Source: Rhizophlyctis rosea
Lineage: Eukaryota > Chytridiomycota > Chytridiomycetes > Rhizophlyctidales > Rhizophlyctidaceae
Assembly: GCA_027596075.1 (NCBI GenBank)
Contig: JADGJC010000129.1
Location: forward strand, 1-64,000
Length of the DNA: 64,000 bases
Reading direction: 5' to 3'
The position numbers and the translations under genes are program-made. The notes under the pieces were generated by a model, which saw nothing but the letters and a program-made list of their open reading frames with translations, made no database searches and was not told the origin of the DNA. The first letter of the stretch is position 1; every line of letters begins with the position of its first letter. Below, one piece after another: positions 1-11,960 of the stretch.

Positions 1-2018
1 CCCCACCACCCGCTCTCCCACCACCATCCTCCCGTCCCCTCTTCCCTCCAAACCCATCCAACCCACCCCCACCCCCATACATCTCCCCAACCATCCCCTT
101 CCCATGATACCCCCCTCCAAACGCTCCCCTCCCCCCTCCTCCACCACCTCGCCCCTCCTCCCCCCCACCCAAAATATCCCTAATAGAAGGCAACGCATTC
201 CCCCTATCATTCCTCCCCGCCCCCGCCAAAAAATCACTACTCTGCGCATTCCGATTAGGCTCCATACTCCTCTCCCCACCATACCCCTGCGTTGACGGAA
301 ACGCCGGTCCCAAATTCGGTGCCGCGTCCGAAAGCGCAGAATAAAACTTATACGGCACATGCGGGGCGGCGTCGTGTGGGGGCGGTGGAGGTGGAGGTGG
401 TTGGGACCGCCAATAAGGCGGATCTAACCTCGACCCCGCACCCTGTAAGACGGAATTCAATGACGGTAAAGCCTGAGATGTCCGTTCCTGCGTCGTGTTA
501 TATTGATCCAGCAGTCTACGAGCGGAGAATGGGGATTCGAAGGGGATGGCGTTGGGGGATGGGCCGAGGTTTGGTGGTGGGTAGGGGGGGTTCAAGGGAA
601 GGGAAGAACGAGAGGTGTCTTTCGAGATGCCACCGCCGGGTTGTGCTACTCCGAATGCGTCGACGATTTTGGAGAGGGTTGCGGCTGAGACGGGGGCGGG
701 TGGTGGGTGGGGGGCGAGTCTTGAGTGGTAGGGAGATGGTGGGGTGGGGAGTTTTGATGTTGGGGATGTTTCGTCTCTTGACGTACCGGGTTTTCCTTTT
801 CCCGGAACTCGAGAAGAGAGTTTGGTCGAAGGCTTTGGCGTTTTACTACCTCCTGCGGATTTCGACGCCTTCAGGTGTGACCGTCCCAGTTTCGGCGATT
901 GCACAGGTGTAACAGTCGCGCTGGCCTGACCGGAAGAAGGTGCGTAGTCGTCAACAATCGGAATAGGTGTAGAAGAATTGGAACTCTCCAATGCTGCTGT
1001 CGCTGACGAACGACGCTTTCGAGAACTAACACGAGGTGGATGAGCCAACTTAATGAGCGTATCATTCAACTCCTCCGCATTCGGCGCTTCCGACAAACTA
1101 GCATTCTTCGCCGCCTCAATCAACGCATCAAACAAATTCGCACAAGGCGTCACCTCTTCCTCCATACCACTCTCATCCCCATCCCCAACCCCATCCCCAC
1201 CCTCCACCGCCAAATCACCCCGTTCACCATTCCTCCTCTCCACCTCCTCCGCCGTCGGCAACTCCACACCCGACAACGCCAACTCCGCATACCAAGCCAA
1301 CCTCCCCAACCTCTCGCGCCGTCTCCGCATCTTCTTCAGTTTAGTCTGGACAGGACATTCCGGCGGCTTTCTTTTTCGGAACGACGGAGGGATTGGTCCA
1401 CCGGACATGGCGACGATAGTCATGGCGGCTTCGGTTGTAGGGGAATGTTCTCTATACCTCTCTGCGTCGTCTTCCAGGACTAACAGATTTCGGTTTTTGT
1501 AGATGAAGGTGTCGGCAGTCCGCTTTGCGTTCGCTTCCTTGTCTTCGTCCTTCTTTTCATCAGCCACGGCGTCCATGTCATCGTATTCCTTCCATTGATC
1601 TAGTACTTTGCGGATTGGATCAAGGACTGGAGGGACTGACGCCTTTGATGTGTGACCGTGACCATTCTGTTCTCCAGGTTGTGAGGAGTCGACTCCATCG
1701 TCTTCGACGCTATTTATTGATTTAGCCGATTGAGTTTGTGGAATGTCCTTTGCAGCGGAGGATGTGCTTGATGCAGATGTTGGTCTGGATTTTACGCTTT
1801 CGGAAGGGGTACGGATCTTGGTGTTGGCGTCTTTGATGCGAGTGCGTATGATTTGGGCAAACTAGTATGGAATGATCATTGGAATTTGGTCACGAAGTGA
1901 TCACCGATCGATGACCGCTTACCGTACGAGCGGCCGCTCTTCTTGCATGTGATTTTAAGCTCGCTAGCGTTTCTACTACATCTTGCGGATAAGAGCTATC
2001 ACACGTGTCGCTGGCCAT
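1..2018 (-). CDS. Hypothetical protein, C-terminus cut by the window edge
   Basis: I do not recognise the family. The start is the ATG at 2016-2018, opening MASDTCDSSYPQDVVETL. Exon 1 is 1923-2018. A GTAAGC donor and a CTAG acceptor remove 1862-1922. Exon 2 then stays open to base 1, giving at least 652 residues. The N-terminal third has mixed composition. A strongly basic patch (KLKKMRRRRERLGRLAWYAE) lies near residue 200 and another (SSRKRRSS) near residue 310; both look like nuclear-localisation or nucleic-acid-contact segments. The remainder is rich in Ser, Pro and Gly, with poly-Pro and poly-Gly runs towards the left edge, and is probably disordered. A nuclear regulatory protein is a guess. 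Low-complexity ORFs on the opposite strand here are shadows. Confidence 0.7.
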
Positions 2019-4073
2019 GGTCGAGGACTCGAAATGTAAATTGTAAAACAACGTAAAAGATGGTTCGGGATGGGCAGGGCGTGTGCCTGAGACAAGGCTA
2101 GTGTTGTGTTTGGAATGAATGATACAATGATATTGATTAGAATTCGCATATGGCACTCTCTCCGTTTGACCAGCATGAGATTCGCCACAGCCACGGCTCA
2201 AAGCATACTCTTTCAATAGCCTTTTTGAATTGTTGCGAATCCCCCACACACCACCCAAGATTATCCCTTCGAGGCATACATACCTATTCCAAGGCCAAGC
2301 TCAATGGTTGCACGATATAATTCTTTCGATGGAATGGGCGCGGTGAATTGGGATTGGATGAAGGTGCCGAATACCGATGGCACGGCTTTGCTACTATCAA
2401 TGTAATGTATATGTGGTATACACGCTATTGTTGAGAGTGTTTATTACGGCGTTCCGTAAGTTTGATGATAGTCGGCACAGGACAGGCGTCCCATTGGATC
2501 ATGAACCTGAAGGCCGGAAGGTGTGAGAAGCAACAGTGTCAACACAGTTTGAATTGATTGAGGAATGATAAGAATCCCAATCGAAGCAGATAGCCCGACA
2601 GACAATCGAACCATCAGTTCATCAGTTTCAATCCTCCCCCTTTCTATCGTTGCCTGCCCCCTGTTTCATTGTGCTGAGTTTGCTCCTGCTCCTGCCCCCT
2701 GCCTGACACTTACCTCTCCGTCTCTCTCTTTGTGGGACCCCGTCCGTTCCGTAAGAGTGTGAGTGAGGAAGGAAAAAGAAGCCCCCTTCAACATCGAATG
2801 AGAACCAGTGCCTCACCAAGTTGGTTTCCAACACCCCCCGCGCTCCTGCGGTCAGTGACAGTCAATCATCCACTGCACTGCACTCACTCACTCACTCACG
2901 CTGCACACAGTGCACAGTGTTCCCTCCATGCAACTCAAAAGAGAGTCGAGACACACACACACTTTTCACCCACGCCATCCCAATGCGACATGTAATTTCG
3001 AAGGGCTCCGCCCCTGCAGGCTTATCCCTCAAGGCTCCGAAAAATGCGCCTGAATCCGGGCGGCTTCCGTCACTAATTTACCCGTAAATGGTATTGACGC
3101 GTAATTCCTGTGAGGTTGGGCCCACCCCATGTTTATGACCACAAATTGGAAAAAGCTTCTCGGTGCATGTGTGACACGACATTGAAGGTGCGCTTTCCCA
3201 CCGATTTGGTACCGGGCCGGATGTTCCTTGAATCTGATCAGGCCCAATGGGAAGCGAGTCAAGCGACTGACGCGTGCGCCACTTGATTCACATTTAGCAT
3301 TTCGGCGCCCTGGACTCCAAGCTCCTGGGTTCCATTCGTCACATGGAGTTGGCTCCCATCTGGACGCGTCGAACTTGTCGAACTTGCATGGCAACTGGGT
3401 CAGTCAGGTCCACGACCCCAGGAAATTTACAGATTTCGCACTAGCAATACGGCATATTCAATAATGATACCGGCAGGGTGAGTCTGAGTGGGAAAGCACC
3501 ATGAGTCAGAAGGCTAGCAGAACTGACTACTAGCCCTTGAGCAAGTCTCATCTGGAGCCAGCAATTCAAAGGAAATTGCTGTAAATCCTTCGAGTCCCTG
3601 GGGAGCACCAATCGAACTAGACACCCACTAAATATCTGTCAGCTTTTGAGAGTGGCGGTTCCAACCCCCTTTTGTGCATGCTACATCAAGCCTGTGATGC
3701 TTGACCGCAACAAACTCAAAGCTTCACCGATCATCACCTTCTGCGAAACGGAAAATCTGAATATCTCGTCGTGCGAAACTTCAAAGGGAAATAGTACGGA
3801 ATGAAAGATATGAATACACTATAGGTCGGAAAGGGAACATCTAGCAAGCTCACGAGGCTGTAAACTCACATGGAAGCCCTCACACAGTACTCGGAACACC
3901 AGACGTTCCGTTGCTGATCTGTAAATGTACAGCTCGCAAGATTGGGAGCTTTCAATTGTTCAACAACTCTGCATCTCAATGCTCCTCCGCTGTGTCACTC
4001 CCTCTTGTGGCTTGCCTATGCGAATGCGACAAAAAACCAAAACCAAACACAACAAATGAGATAAAGAAAAATG
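2019..4073. other. Gene-free stretch
   Basis: I see no convincing gene here. It is the upstream region of the left-hand gene and the downstream side of tRNA-Trp. It holds short CACT/CTCA tandem repeats and a CA run at about 2868-2965. Only short ORFs without recognisable domains are present. Confidence 0.5.
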
Positions 4074-4145
4074 TGAGGCCTACGTGATTTGAACACGCAA
4101 CCTTCTGATCTGGAGTCAGACGCGCTACCGTTGCGCCAAGGCCCC
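4074..4145 (-). tRNA. tRNA-Trp (anticodon CCA)
   Basis: The minus strand folds as a complete 72-nt cloverleaf. The acceptor stem is GGGGCCT with AGGCCTC (one G-T pair). The D stem is GCGC/GCGC. The anticodon loop CTCCAGA carries CCA at positions 34-36. The T arm is GCGTG-TTCAAAT-CACGT and the discriminator base is A. There is no intron. A short T run directly downstream on the minus strand fits a Pol III terminator. The gene decodes UGG. Confidence 0.95.
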
Positions 4146-4377
4146 TTGGGTGCTATTATCCAATTTTTGGACACAACCAAATGTGATTTGTGGAGCTATT
4201 TTTGGTGTGGACACCCCGCCCGGTAGGACCAGCCCAGCCATACGCCGCTCAACGCCGCGCGCCACACTCTCAAACCGCCGGCTGGGCCTGCCTGCTCCCA
4301 ACTTGATGTTGGCAGCAAGTCCATTGAAGGCCCTTCTAGCCACTGCCATCTCTAATCACTAACGTTAGAGCAGCAAC

Positions 4378-5095
4378 ATGGTAAGTAGGCAGCGGCATCC
4401 ATCCGTCTAACCGCTCGTGTGTCAGATAGAGGGAGAACCTATGCTCGACTTTGCGGGGTTGATTGGGACGGTTTAGTGGAAGGGGTTGATGGATGGATGG
4501 ATTGACGGGGGGAAGGTGGGAAGCGGATGGTGAACTCGATGCATGGAGGCATGCGGGACATCTTTGGGCACCCAATGTCGGCGGTCAGGCGGCTTTGCAT
4601 CTCACTGCTGAACGGGCCCCGGGGGACGAGTGAGAACCACCGTTATGGGAAAAGTTGGACACTGCGGAATTAGTCCATAACAGCTAGTGCTGCCCGAACA
4701 GCGTTCACCTATTCAAACCACATATCTCACCTATATTCTTCACCCCTCACAGCCAAAGCAGGTGAAGGAGATCAAGGAGTTTTTGCTCACGGCGCGCCGC
4801 AAGGACGCTAAGTGTAAGTCCACCATTCCCTATCCTCATATTATTGTCATTCGCCAAAACTCACACATTCCAAACAGCCGTCAAGATCAAGAAGAACGGC
4901 AGCCAATACAAGTTCAAGGTCCGTTGCTCCAAGTACTTGTACACCCTCATCGTCGCGGACGCAGAGAAGGCCGAGAAGCTTAGGCAATCTCTTCCCCCTG
5001 GTACGTCAGCACGAATCAATCACACAGTATTGCGACGGTTGGGAAACTAATATTTACCATCTTTTCCAGGACTCGACTCCAAGGACATCAAATAG
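4378..5095 (+). CDS. RPL38: 60S ribosomal protein eL38
   Basis: Component of the large cytosolic ribosomal subunit. The exons are 4378-4380, 4753-4813, 4878-5000 and 5070-5095, which splice to a 70-residue protein starting [20 protein letters not shown] and ending [11 protein letters not shown]. This is a near-complete match in length and sequence to the eL38 family (about 70-78 residues). Exon 1 is only the start codon: ATG is followed at once by a GTAAGT donor and a 372-bp intron, which would be a natural place for an enhancer of ribosomal-protein expression. All junctions are GT-AG. The identity is secure; the exon edges follow the conserved protein frame. Confidence 0.95.
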
Positions 5096-6062
5096 AGGAC
5101 TTCTGCCCATCAACATGAACCCTTTATTCCTCCTGTGCATATAATCCGTCCAATATGAGCTCACCTGCCTTTGGTTCCTAACTGTTCTTGATGGGTTGGT
5201 GGTGGTGGAAGTGGGGATGGTGATTAGGGATGGACGACGGAGGGACGTTCGTGAGGGGTTTGGAATGGAGGCTCGAATGTCGACGAGGGACTTGGACGGT
5301 GGAGTTGGTGGATGAATCGGGACTATTTTGGGAGGAAGGCAACCTGTTTCTGACGTATTTTGCCGTACGGCAAAAGTCAGATGACGAACGTATTCCCATG
5401 CCCGCCATTTGACGGAATCATTGACACTGGACCAGCGTCACAAATTGCACATTCAGGATTTTACCAGTCCAGGGGTCGTTCGCCATCACTAGGCCCTTCC
5501 AGATGAAACATCATAATCCGCCATACTATCCTTCCAGCAGTTGTTTTGTTACTTTGTAAAAGCATGATCAAATGGCTTGAAAGGGCGGCGAAACGTATGG
5601 CATGTCAAACTCAAGCCATTCATACTGACTGTGTGACGCCCTGTTCTGGTCACATATGTACGGAACGTAACCCCAACTAACGCTAACCACTTCTTCAGCG
5701 CTCAGACCTCCCGAGCTCAGACCTCCCGCTCCTTCTCCAGATGTTCGTATGCTGTCTGCTTGGGCTTATCTCTCCAGGCAACGCCCTTCATAATTCTCCC
5801 CTCCGCATATTATTTCATAGAGAGGATCATTCCCGTTACCAAGAAATCCAAAGTTCAAGCCCGGGTCATACGTTCGCATTTCTGCTTCATTAACCATAGG
5901 TACGTTCCTCATCACCACGGAAATCTTTCAAAACTCACTTCGTCCTTGACACTGCATTCCAAATCCCACTCCATCATTTCCGGCCAACAATCCACAGACA
6001 CAACCACACTCCCAACCATATCTTCAAAAAATCAGTCCATAAAACACCCTAGAAAAATCCTA
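5096..6062. other. Gene-free stretch, RPL38 3' side
   Basis: This contains the presumed 3' ends of RPL38 (+) and the rhodanese gene (-). A 14-bp unit, GCTCAGACCTCCCG, occurs twice almost back to back at 5699-5727. I see no domain-bearing ORF; the one open frame on the plus strand (5760-6143) has no recognisable similarity. Confidence 0.5.
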
Positions 6063-6800
6063 TTATTCCTCTTGCCACCCCTTAGGGTTCTCTTGCATAG
6101 GTCCATTTCCCCTATACTCGCGCACACCGCCCTCCAGGTATGATACGTTTTTGTAACCCATCCGCGTGAGGGAGTCCGCGGAGATGACGGAGCGCCGGCC
6201 GGAGGCGCAGTAGACGACTATTTCTGCGTTGGTGTCGGGGATCAACTTTTCCTATTGTGGGTGTTAGAGTTGGACGGAAGGAGGAGGACGAGTGGGGGGA
6301 ATCTTACGATATCACGCTCTAGTGCTCCTCGTCCGGTGTAGGTGGCGCCTGAGATGTGTTCTTCGTTCCATTCGTAGGGTTCACTATGTTTGATGTGATG
6401 TTTGTTAAGTACAAGCAGTTCATCACGAAATTTTTCACCCTTCACATTCTGGACCCTCCCACACAAAAAAAACGAAAAAAACCACCCACCGCACGTCCAA
6501 CAAATAAAACCCAAGCGGTGGGAAGTGCATTTTATCCGATGCCAACTTCGTAGCCAACTGGTCCGGCTTGATGGACTTGACCTTTTTGGCGAGGGCGTCG
6601 GTGTAGTCTTTGAAGGTGCTGCGGTTGTCGAGGGTTTTGAGGAAGGGGGAGGGGCGTTCCATGTAGCGGACGGGGATGCGGGTGAGGGGCTGAAGGAGGT
6701 GGATGACGGTTAGGTTGGTGAAGCAGACATAGGAAAAGGAAGTGGACTAAGGTACCTTTAGATGCCTCGACAGGATGGACGTTCTTGCTGGTCCGTACAT
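6063..6800 (-). CDS. Rhodanese-domain protein
   Basis: Single-domain rhodanese (sulfurtransferase fold) of 169 residues. The exons, read 5' to 3' on the minus strand, are 6756-6800, 6490-6689, 6308-6383 and 6063-6251, and all phases agree. The domain shows the family landmarks: LLDVREPYEW, then HISGATYTGRGALERDIEKL, then the active-site loop CASGRRS with the catalytic cysteine near residue 125, then LTRMGYKNVSYLEGGV. The N-terminus MYGPARTSILSRHLKPLTRI is Arg-rich and free of acidic residues, as in a mitochondrial presequence, so mitochondrial location is likely but inferred. The frame is also open upstream to an ATG at 6956; I prefer 6800 because it begins the presequence-like stretch. Its substrate is unknown. 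The gene diverges from the helicase gene at 7210. Confidence 0.88.
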
Positions 6801-7209
6801 GGTGGTTGATGGATAGCAAAGGGGTATGATCGGTAGGGATGACTTTGAAAAGTGCCGATGAAGAAGCTGCCCAAAATCGTGTGGAAAGGAAGATGGCATG
6901 GAATTAGCTGGTAGCCAGAAAATAGGTAACACCAGTTGGCTGATGCTGGCTAGCAACTCTGTGGTCGCGATAACGTAATGTGGTTTGCCCTTTTTGGGAA
7001 TTGATTGCCACTTTGACGTGTTGTCGTCAAAAATAGCCCCCTCTCAACCCCTTCTTCCTTCTCATTCCCACAAGATTGAAATTGTGTAGGCGTGTTCCCA
7101 CCGTCATCTTGTCTCTTCCCTGTGAGACTTGGTCTCTTCAGACTTCGATACACCCTAGTCCGACAGAAGAGCTTTGATAGCGACGTCACGCCATCTGCTA
7201 CTTCCAAAG
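6801..7209. promoter_or_regulatory. Divergent promoter region, rhodanese / HLTF-like
   Basis: 409 bp separate the two divergent start codons and must hold both promoters. I see no clear TATA box or named motif in it. The upstream in-frame ATG of the rhodanese gene (6956) also lies here. Confidence 0.4.
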
Positions 7210-10200
7210 ATGCCAAAACGGAACTTGTCGTCAGCGTCTGAAGGGTTTACGGAAGGTAACCATTGTACTCAAACAAGACGCAATTCACGAAACATCAAAC
7301 CACAGCAACAGATACATCCCCATCCTCCAAAAGACGCAACCAAGCAAAAGGGAAGGGTCGGTCCGACGAAAACACTTCTCAAGGGCCCATTACCACACCC
7401 GCTATATCAGTAGTCGAGTCAACACCCTACATATCACTAGCAAACCCCAACGCGGCAAACCGAGACTCAACGGATGATACTTCCGACACCTCGACAAACG
7501 CTTCTACAAGAGAAGACGAAGCTCGCGAGCAAGAGTTCGAAATTGGCTTTATTCGAACCAAAATTGTGGGGATACGTCATTATGATGGAATGATAAATAA
7601 GAAGGAGAAAACGGTTCTTGTTAGGGAGCCGCACAATATGTATGATCGATGGGCTATCCGGGTGGATAATGCGGCGAATGAGCAGGTGGGCATGATGGAA
7701 GACAAGTCAATCCATGTATGCTCGCTCACTCAGAAGCTTATACAATGGAGGTTGGTCACATCCCGCGCGATGTTGCATGCCACGTATCCCCGTTGATTGA
7801 CGGCGGCCTGATGCGAGCTGAAGGTACGTCGGCCGCCAGTTTGCAAAGGCGCAAATGTCCTCTTTTAATCTTCGAATAGGCATTGTCATTGGTGACAGAG
7901 GCGTGTACGGACAAGCTCTTGCCCTTGCAGTCGTTACAACATCCGCGAATCAAGAAAGAATAAGAGATGCTTTGAAACGTAGTAGATTATCTCTTGTCTC
8001 CGCCGAAGACTTGAAGTTGCAAAAGTCGGCGGCTGCTCTGGCAGAAGAGGAATGGCAGAGGATCTTACGACAGACTGAGTCGATGACGCCTGAGAAGTCG
8101 CAACAAGTTCTTGAAAGGTGAAGCCTAGCTCGTGGGGAATTTAGCAATTGCTGGGCAAAAGGCTAACTTTACATGACAGTTTGGGCTTGACAACAAAGGA
8201 TCTATCGAAGCTGCCCGAAGCGCCTCAGCCTCCTGGAGTTGTCACAAAACTCTTGAGCTACCAGAAACAGGGATTGCATTGGATGATCAATGCAGAGCAC
8301 CCATCACCCCCGCACGACAAAGTCCCATCGCAATTCTGGTTGGTAAACAAGAGCACGCTGGAATGCAATTGAGTGCACTCATCATGTTGTAGGGTCAAAA
8401 AGAACACTGCAGCAAACGGCGAGCACTACCTCAACCTCGCCACCGGCTTCGCAACCAAAACCTCGCCAGTGCTCACTCGAGGCGGGATATTAGCCGACGA
8501 CATGGGACTTGGCAAAACACTCCAAGTCATTTCCCTAATACTCTCCGACCCTACCGGTGGCGGCGTCGTAGACGTCCCAACACCTCTCGACACATCATAC
8601 TCGAAAGCAACGCTCATCGTATGTCCCTTGTCAGTTGTCGGCAATTGGACTACGCAGATCGAGACGCATGTCCAAACGGGGCAGTTGGCTACTTATGTCT
8701 TTCATGGCGCCGACCGTAACGCAGATCCGAAGTTTCTTGCGGATCAAGATGTTGTGGTTACGACGTATAATATGTTGGCGCAGTCTTCGGTTACTAGTAA
8801 AAAGGGTCTGCATGCTGTGAAATGGAGGCGGGTTATTTTGGATGAAGGGCATATTGTGAGGAACCGGAAGTCGAAGCAGTCGGAAGCGGCATTTAAGTTG
8901 GACGGTAAAGCAAGCTTTACGCCTTCTCGCGTGAACCGATGCTGACTACTGCTCTGGCCAGCCGAGCGCCGTTTCGTGGTTTCCGGCACACCCATTCAGA
9001 ACTCTCTCGCGGATTTGTATTCGATTGTGAAGGTAATAAACCGTTTGTCGACGCTATAAATACCTCTCTTCTTAACGTCTCCGGTAAAGTTCCTTGCTTT
9101 CAACCCATTCGATGACTACGATTGGTGGAACCGCTGCTTCGCTCGTCCAGTGCGAATCGGAGACAGCGAAGGCATCAAGCGGCTGAAGATGTTGATGCAA
9201 ACCATTTGTTTACGTGAGTTCCACCCGGCCTGTTTACTTGCAGCCAGCGAGGTTAACTCCACACCACTATCGCGTCGGTAGGACGAACAAAGAACATGCA
9301 GTTCAACGGAAAACCCATCATATCCCTGCCGACGTGCACCACGTATTTGTACAAAAGTGCGTATGTATCTTCTTATCGGTTGATGCGGATGTGCATTGAC
9401 ATTCAGGCACAAATCAGTCGATTTCAAGCATGAGGATGAACGGAAGACGTACAGGGCGTTTCAGGATGAGTTGGAATCGAGGTTTAGGCGGTATGAGGAG
9501 CGGGATGAAGTGGTACGTCAATGGTTGTGACGGCGTGCATTTGTTTGTGACATCCTCATGTAGTTGTGATTTACACAGATGGAGAACTATGCATGCATTT
9601 TGGAGCTTCTGATGCGTATGCGTCAGGTACATCCCCGTTCCATACTCAGTGTTGATGACAGTCTTATTAACCGACGTTGCAACGCAAAAGTGTTGCAACC
9701 ATTTGAGCTTGCTCGGGGAGCGCAGGGCGATGTCGATAGAAGAAGCGAAACAGATCGCCAGGTCAGCCGCTTTGGATCTGAATAATGAGAATGTGCAGCG
9801 GTTGCTCAAAGTCTTGACGGAGAACGAGGGGGAGGATTGCGCTATTTGGTGAGATTGTTTGGAAGCTGACTTGATGTTGGGTAGCTGCTCATGTCGGTGG
9901 ACGATCTTGCAGCCTCGACCAGTTGGAAACTCCTGTTATTACGCCCTGCGCACACTTTTTCTGCAGAAGTACGTCTTTGGAGTGATTTGAGTTTGATGTG
10001 TTACATGTGTTGACAGTATTATAGAATGCATCGAACAGGTCATCAAAACGAAACCACAATGTCCGATGTGCAGGCGGGATGTGCCACTGCAGAGTCTGAT
10101 CGAGTTGCCTCCACCTCCTGCTCCCATAGAGGATGATGAGGACGAGGTTATGGAAACCTCTGAGGAAGTTGTTCGTAAACCGGGCAGCAGTAAAATCGAA

Positions 10201-11047
10201 GCGTTTCTTGAAATCCTGCAAGGTTCGTCTGCACCCCGTCCTCCGTCATGTAACATCTTCAACGCTCACCAAATCCCAACAGCATCCCTCCACCGCGACC
10301 CCATAACCAAAGCCGTCGTCTTCTCCCAATGGACTAAAATGTTAGATGTCGTCGAGCCTTTCCTCGTTGACCTAAAAATCCCCTACGTCCGATTTGACGG
10401 GTCCATGAATCGGAAGAAGAGGGAAAGGCATATAGAGGAGTTTCAGGAGAATGAAGGGTGTCGGGTCTTTTTGGCGAGTCTGAAGTGCGCGGGGTTTGGA
10501 TTGAATTTGACGGCGGGGAATCAGGTTTATTTGTTGGATCCTTGGTGGAATCCTAGTGTTGGTGAGTCATGTTGTGTTTTTCGTGATTGTGGAGTTGTGG
10601 ACTGCTTTATTCATCTGTCCTACAGAGGATCAGGCGGTCGATAGGATTTACCGGTTGGGTCAGACGAGGCCTGTGTCTGTCTTTCGTATCGTTGTAAGTA
10701 ATATTTCATTTCGCCAATCGACCTCCATCACTCAATCTCACCTTCCACCCCTCCAGATCCGCAACACAATCGAAGAGCGCGTCATGCAACTGCAGGAGAA
10801 GAAACGGAAGTTGGCGCGGAAGGCGTTTGGGGAGAAGAAGAGTACGGAGGAAGTGAGGGCGACACGGTTGGAGGATTTGAGGGCTTTGGTGGGGCTTCCG
10901 CCGGTTGGTAAGGGTGCAGTGAAGAAGGAGGGGGATGTGAAGGCATTGGGTGTAGCGGTTGAGGGGAGTGGATCATCTGGTGGTCCATCGGCACCTATTG
11001 ATTTGACGGTGGATGGAGATGTGGATGTTGATTTGACTGGGGAATGA
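7210..11047 (+). CDS. HLTF/Rad5-type SNF2 helicase and RING ubiquitin ligase
   Basis: DNA-damage-tolerance protein. Members of this family remodel stalled forks and build Lys63-linked chains on PCNA. At least 15 exons join in frame. In order: a Lys/Ser-rich N-terminus; a HIRAN domain (EFEIGFIRTKIVGIRHY through VGHIPRDVACHVSPL); a SNF2 ATPase with motif I GGILADDMGLGKT, motif II LDEGH and motif III VVSGTPIQNS; a RING finger inside the helicase (CAICLD, then CAHFFC, then CPMCRRD); and the helicase C lobe (VVFSQWTKMLDVV, LLDPWWNPSV, DRIYRLGQTRPV). DEGH plus HIRAN plus an embedded RING identify HLTF/Rad5 rather than plain SNF2. I chose the ATG at 7210 because a 56-bp intron (7256-7311) then joins MPKRNLSSASEGFTE to the open frame. 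The C-terminus PIDLTVDGDVDVDLTGE has two hydrophobic-acidic motifs like SUMO-interacting motifs. Partial copies of its 3' end lie at 12.2-12.5 kb. Confidence 0.93.
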
Positions 11048-11360
11048 GTTGGTGTGGAGGTTGTTGATAGTGTAGATAGATTGTAGGTAGTTTTTCGTAT
11101 GCTTTAGTTGGTTGTAGATATATCTGTGTAGGTTGTAATGTGAAGAAGTGTACATGATTTGCTGATTTTGATATGTGTTAGTGCTCAGATGGAACGTATT
11201 GTCTTACTTCAGGGGAAAGACTTTGCGCAGGGTTGGGCCAGTCACAGTGCTTCAGCCGCGTAAGAAAGGAAGATGCACTGTGCTCACAGCCCGCGATGTG
11301 GTGGTGTAGTACCTATACCCACTCTCATTGTGGAGATATATAGTAAGATGTAACCTATGC
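11048..11360. other. Intergenic, 3' regions of converging genes
   Basis: This holds the 3' UTR of the helicase gene. About 85 bp beginning at 11061 recur, diverged, at about 12376. No gene is seen. Confidence 0.5.
11061..11146 (+). repeat. Helicase 3'-UTR segment, repeated at 12.4 kb
   Basis: The sequence from TTGTTGATAGTGTAGATAGA onward is found again, diverged and in the same orientation, at about 12376-12460. The shared core is GTGTAGATAGATTG. Confidence 0.6.
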
Positions 11361-11960
11361 TTACAGAGGATTGTCCATTCTCCCTTTGTAGATGCACTGG
11401 TCTCCAAAGAATGGTGGACAGAATCTTCGCACAACGGTAGGTACGAACATGCAGAGTTTTTCCCTCAATGCCCTTGCTCCCGCCTTCCCTTCCAACCATC
11501 GAACTTCCCTCAATCTCCTCTTAAAATGATTCACACTCCTCCTAAAAGCAATCAAACTCCGCTGGAAATCCTGAAACTGCCTGTAATCAATATCACTCCA
11601 CTTTTGATCAAGATCCAGTACCCGCTTCTTGGCAGCGCGGGAGGCGTGAGTGTACCACTTGATGGCGTTTTCGAAGTCGCGGATGCGGTATTTGAGACAG
11701 GGGATGCAGTGATCGATTGGTGGGTCGTGGAATTTGCAGTCTGGAATGTATTCGCTTGAGCCAGAGGGGTGTACTAACTGCTGTCGACGTATGGGATTAG
11801 AAGCAAGTCTTGGCCGCGTCGAGGGGTGTAGAGAATTTACCTTGGGAGGAGGCTCCAGTGCCGCGCAATAGCACTGTTCAGAATGCGAGTGCCCGCATCT
11901 TTTCAGAACAGAAATTATTTGAGAGAGGGCTTGATGTTGATTTGTTGCGTCAGTGTCCAT
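11361..11960 (-). CDS. Hypothetical protein with an N-terminal Cys/His cluster
   Basis: I do not recognise this protein. The frame from the ATG at 11958-11960 is open for 199 codons and starts MDTDATNQHQALSQIISVLK. The first half has clustered metal-ligand-type residues (CGHSHSEQCYC, then CKFHDPPIDHCIPC). The second half is basic and amphipathic (WYTHASRAAKKRVLDLDQKW, FQRSLIAFRRSVNHFKRRL), so it is probably helical. Two in-frame segments flanked by GTAAATT/CAG and GTACCT/CAG could be short introns of 63 and 48 bp; either choice leaves the stop at 11361. The codon pattern and the organised composition argue for a real gene, but no family anchors it. Confidence 0.45.
   Translation of the reverse strand: MDTDATNQHQALSQIISVLKRCGHSHSEQCYCAALEPPPKVNSLHPSTRPRLASNPIRRQQLVHPSGSSEYIPDCKFHDPPIDHCIPCLKYRIRDFENAIKWYTHASRAAKKRVLDLDQKWSDIDYRQFQDFQRSLIAFRRSVNHFKRRLREVRWLEGKAGARALREKLCMFVPTVVRRFCPPFFGDQCIYKGRMDNPL

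Noticed and set aside
292..1502. Several plus-strand ORFs of 147-206 codons
   Set aside because: Antisense shadows of the left-edge gene, with Arg/Gly/Trp-rich composition and no domain.
2868..2965. CACT/CTCA and CA simple repeats
   Set aside because: Ordinary microsatellite-type sequence. No array structure with unique spacers, so not CRISPR, which is in any case not expected in a fungal nucleus.
5699..5727. Two 14-bp direct repeats
   Set aside because: A single short duplication with no associated element; not informative alone.
5760..6143. Plus-strand ORF of 127 codons
   Set aside because: No similarity and no splice support, and it runs into the antisense of the rhodanese gene.
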